Origin: Rhabditoides inermis
Taxonomy: Eukaryota > Nematoda > Chromadorea > Rhabditida > Rhabditidae
Assembly: GCA_963966185.1 (NCBI GenBank)
Contig: CAWZYM010000390.1
Span: 62,001 to 126,000, forward strand
Direction: 5' to 3'
DNA length: 64,000 nucleotides
In this document: piece after piece, positions 60,216 to 64,000 of the stretch
How the letters are laid out: each line of letters opens with the position of its first letter
Position numbering within the stretch: position 1 is the first letter of the stretch
The notes under the pieces: model-generated
Databases searched by the model: none
What the model saw: the letters and a program-made list of their open reading frames with translations, nothing else
What the model was told of the DNA's origin: nothing
Position numbers and translations under genes: made by a program

Positions 60216-61973
60216 GCTCCCTCCCTCCATCTCTCACACATACACACAACCCTCGCTCTCCTGCCCTTTTTGGTCTTGCATATCTCTGGCGGGAAATGAG
60301 TGTGATTGTGTTTGTGTTTGAGCTGTATGAGCCAATTGTCGGGCGCGAATCCCCTTCGCAGATTAGTCTTGTTATCACCGCATCCCCACCTTTTCCCAGC
60401 CACATATATACACACATCAACAATCGTCAACATGTACTAGCTCGCATTACGTGACATATTAGTGTTTAACAGATTACACACTCTTTTAAGTTGCGAAATG
60501 TCTCCATCTACAGTGGCAGAAGTGTGTGTATGTGTGTGCTGTAGTATCCGAGGCGCCTACTCTAGTAGAGAGGGCGAGTTTATTGCATCACCGAGAAGAT
60601 GCAAATGTTTTGAGTTTTCGTCGGAGAGACGGCTATAGTGATATGCTGGGATGGAATTGAATCGGCGCTCGCATAAGGAAGAAGGATGCGTTTTGTCTCA
60701 CTCGCACCCCGCAAACGAAGCAATCAAAAAGACAATGCGACACAATAGCCTCCAGGGTGTGCGAGAGCTGCCGCCATCGAATAGATTGCATTACCCTCAT
60801 CTCACATTCGCGCAGCAAAACCGCCGTGTTGTAAACATTGCTGTCTGGCGTAATTTGCATAAATGCCTTGCGGGGCAGTGGCGTGTTTCTCTCTCACCCT
60901 AGCTTCTCTCACCGCGCCCCGTCGACGACCGCGATAAATAGCGTTAGTGGAGCAGGAGGAGGAGGAGGAGGGGGAGAAGCGAGACCCCGCCCCCACCACC
61001 TGAGCACCCCTCACTCCCTCTCTCTCCTTCCCCTCTTCCCCTCTTCATCTGCGCACACCAGACTGTCCGAGAGAGCAGCAGCAGCAGCAGCATCGGACAG
61101 TGTGACCGCCCCATCCACAATGGGGAGATGACCTCTCAGTTCACAAAGCTATTCTCCTTCATTCTCGCCAACGTTCACGACCCCGCGGCGCCAGAGGATG
61201 CAGGTACGATTACCCCCCAGTTACTGTATCTCCCCGGGGACCACTACGGGACCGCTCATTCGCCACTATTGTGTTGTTATGAGTGCGGGATCGCTGTGAT
61301 TGGATTAGAGAGTGCACATCTCTCGCAAGCTCGCCTCGAATGGGTCGCCCCGTCGAATTAGACGAGTTTGTCTGTGGGTGTGTATATGGGGAGTGATGGG
61401 GATGTGCTGGGGTCTCCGCGGATTGCCCGCTCTCTCGCCACTCTCTGTCCCCCGAGGCCGGGCGTCCATCGAGTGAGTAGTCACAATCTCGAGCAGTCTC
61501 CCCCCCCCTCTTCTCTGCCAGTCACCCTGCTCCTTCCTCCGATGGCTGCCGATGTGCTGCAGCTGTTCAGCTACCTACTCGCCAATGTCTCCGACTACTC
61601 ACCCTGTGAGCCAACTCTTTCCACTGTCATTACCTCCCTCCACTCTCTCCACATTCAACAACTGCAATCATTTCCGAATCGGCTCGGCCCTCGCCCTTTT
61701 TATCATCGCGGTTGCGTGTGTCGGCTGCAGTAGATTCGATCACACCACACGTTTCTCGTCTAACGAGTTTGTCACACTCGGTCTCCCTTCTCTCTCCTCT
61801 CCTCTCCTCTCTGCACTCTGCCGGGGTCGATCCGATCAGCGGTTGCCCGGCCGGCATATTGCCTTCTCGCATATCCTAATGGGTACTCGAGTAGGTGGAG
61901 TGGTAATGGTAGTGCTTTCCCTCTCTGCGCAATTTCTAATTTTCTAATTTGCGAGCGGTGGTCAGATGGAGAG

Positions 61974-62027
<54 letters not shown>

Positions 62028-62182
62028 TGATTGCGAGCGGGTGGCTGATTGCTAATTGAGCAGTCTTTCTTCGTTTATTTCAAAGGGCAGAGGTCGCAGT
62101 TTGACTTCACTTGTGGGGAGAAAGCGGATGATGTGTAGTACATGGTACATACATAGCAATTGTTTCGATTAGCAGTCGCGTC

Positions 62183-62212
<30 letters not shown>
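58864..62212. repeat. Cluster of GA/CT microsatellites in and before the Ly6-type gene
   Basis: Separate tracts at 58864-58905, 59791-59863, 60165-60232, 61974-62025 and 62184-62212, on both strands, in non-coding sequence between the alternative first exons and the common exons. Confidence 0.85.
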
Positions 62213-62219
<7 letters not shown>

Positions 62220-64000
62220 ATGGATGGTCGAACGAACGCATACACGCATGAGTATTGAGAGAGAATGGAGATGACTTATTCAGAGAAGAGCGAGTTGCAT
62301 AGTGCACATCCTGTGATATCTGCCTCTCGCTGCCCCGCGCACTCCGTCTTTGCCGCGCTCTCTAGCGCCTCTCACTCTAATCCTAATCTCACCCCTCACA
62401 ATCCCCCCGCACATAAAACATATCCAGAGTGGGGAGAAGCGACAAATTGCGGGCAGCCGGGAGATAGATGGAGAGTTCACGCCCCATTTCAGTAATCAAA
62501 AAGGCAGTGTGTGTGTGCGTGGGGCTTATGGATGGATGTGTTGGATAGAGGGGAGGCGGCAGTTCTCACCTTGCCTCTCCCTCCCTGGGGACCACGCGCC
62601 GCCACTCGAGCGAATCCATTACAACAGCCATGCCCACAACTGCTTATTCCATTTGTACCCAGCCTCGAAACGGGGAGGCGGGCGTGAAACGAACGAGTAA
62701 GAGAACGATTCAATTCAACGGAATACATCTTTGGAGAATCTTATTGAGTTTTAGATTACATCATAACATTACGAGTCAACTTGACAAGACGTAGATAGGG
62801 TTTTAAAAACAATGAATGTTGGTTGAGGTGAAGTGAGATGATGATTGTATTGCAGCGCTCCGCCTACCGTGCTACTCGTGTATGTCTCCATACCTCGAGG
62901 ATCACTACCCATACATCCAACATCTCTACCGAAAGCCCATCTCATTCGATCAACACTGCGACCTCAACTAGTCAGTTCGCACGTTTCGTTTTGGGGTTTC
63001 GGAAGTAGAAACACGGAGTGCGTCAGAGTGATCCGTGGTGCTTTCCCTCTCCAACATCCCTCTACATTAGTGTCTTCTTCTTCGCTTCGAGGGCCCTCCA
63101 ATCATGCGCCGTCTGATTTGTTTACCGGCCTGTGTTTTTGCTTGTGTGGCGCGAGAATTCGCGAATTCGCGATCGCCATAAGCAGTCATTAGCCGTGGCG
63201 GGTGGATTAATGACGGAGGAGCATGCTTACGAAAAGCAGACAGGAGAGAAGAGGGAAGAGGAGCAGGAGGAGGAGTAAAGAAGAGGCTGAATGAGATGAA
63301 ACGAGCGTAGAGCAATAACATGATCAGGAGAAGAGAGCTATCAGAGAAGTGGGTAGATAAGGCAGGGGATCAGAAGAAGGACATTTCCTATTTCAGCCTC
63401 GACAAGTCGTACCTGTACACTCGAAACTGTTCCGATATGTGCATCACCCTCAAGATAAATGACATCGTCGGCGGTGAGTCTTCCTCTTTTATACTTACAT
63501 TACTCGAGTACATCGGCGTACAAGTCTTTTCATATAACTGCTACTCCGAGTGCACGTCTCCTTTTCCTTCTCGTCATACTTTTTTCTCTCTCCTATGCAC
63601 ACAGCTTGCTTGCATTACCGGGCGATATGCGCGTGTTATATATTGCATCATGGCGCGCGCCCTCAGGCAATTTCCCCCTCTCCCCGCTCTCTCCGATCCC
63701 CACACTCTCTCGCCCATATATCATACAATCAAATTGAGCAGTTGGCTGGATAGAGCGTGTCTATCCATCCACTCACACCTTCCCTCTCTCTCCCCTCTCT
63801 CCTCTTTTGCCTCCTTCCACTCTGTTTGTCACTCTCTCCTTCCTTATCCCTACTAGTCGTTGTTGTGGGATGGCCGATTGCAGGCGGACAGCAGTTCACT
63901 CACAGCAAATTGACGCAATTCCTCCGCCTGCTTCTTGCATTTCAATATATTCAATATTGGGTGCGGGGTGTCGACTGTGTGTTGACAACCACTCTCCTCC
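59184..64000 (+). CDS. Ly6/ODR-2-like secreted protein with three alternative first exons (3' end outside window)
   Basis: Common exons at 62856-62970, 63397-63473 and probably 63884 onward encode LPCYSCMSPYLEDHYPYIQH, KPISFDQHCDLNYLDKSY and LYTRNCSDMCITLKINDIVG, a Ly6-type cysteine pattern (CYSC, HC, NC, MC). Three upstream exons all end in phase 1 and can each join 62856 in frame. Exon A (59184-59289) encodes a signal peptide (ACVLRLLLLLLLFLCGVCSG). Exon B (61128-61203) encodes MTSQFTKLFSFILANVHD. Exon C (61542-61605) encodes MAADVLQLFSYLLANVSD. B and C resemble each other (LFS-F/Y-I/L-LANV). C. elegans odr-2, a Ly6 gene, is also known for alternative N-termini. The last exon assignment and the end of the gene are uncertain. 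Confidence 0.68.
61120..61131 (+). promoter_or_regulatory. Tiny uORF overlapping the start of alternative exon B
   Basis: ATG GGG AGA TGA. Its stop overlaps the main ATG (61128-61130) in an ATGA arrangement, which could favour reinitiation or dampen translation. Confidence 0.5.

Overview
This window is eukaryotic and most likely nematode nuclear DNA. I place it by eye from four things. Genes are split into many small exons with GT-AG introns, some only 34-40 nt long. One gene encodes an NLP-13-type neuropeptide precursor. One gene has cysteine-rich ET-type modules. Several genes have a perfect 3' splice site 0-20 nt upstream of the start codon, as expected for spliced-leader trans-splicing. 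Low-complexity GA/CT microsatellites are very abundant, especially in introns. I do not name a species.

Layout. At 1-9169 (minus, running off the left edge) lies a large NACHT/WD40 protein of the NWD1/NWD2 type. A complete plus-strand gene for a small GPI-type ET-module protein (6072-7415) sits inside one of its introns. A divergent promoter region leads to a type II membrane ectonucleotide pyrophosphatase/phosphodiesterase (10346-15076, plus). It is followed closely by a two-domain rhodanese/mercaptopyruvate sulfurtransferase (15370-16986, plus), spaced like an operon. A FERM-domain protein (19047-22332, plus) and a 56-residue secreted peptide gene (23070-23637, plus) come next and face a minus-strand block.

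The minus-strand block runs from about 45.9 kb down to 23.9 kb. It holds two tandem heterotrimeric G-protein alpha subunits (41218-45873 and 36880-40494), Pellino (29651-33860), the Ragulator subunit LAMTOR3 (28382-29036) and a mitochondrial STARD7-like START protein (23923-27510). One STARD7 intron carries a complete non-autonomous hAT-type element with an 8-bp target duplication. Further right are ATP synthase subunit e (48418-48969, minus), a 104-residue protein that may have an MSP-like fold (50351-51221, plus) and the NLP-13-like neuropeptide precursor (52732-53506, minus). A repeat-rich gap with two copies of one LINE 3' end follows. The window closes with a Ly6-type secreted protein gene that has three alternative first exons and runs off the right edge (59184 onward, plus).

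The genes do not form one pathway. There are local themes: signalling (two G-alpha genes, a neuropeptide, a second possible peptide, Pellino), lysosomal mTORC1 control (LAMTOR3), mitochondrial function (STARD7-like, ATP synthase e) and sulfur or nucleotide metabolism (sulfurtransferase, ENPP). Exon models were built by hand from reading frame, splice signals and family motifs. For the sulfurtransferase, the neuropeptide, the 56-aa peptide and the 104-aa protein the exon lengths sum to a whole number of codons.
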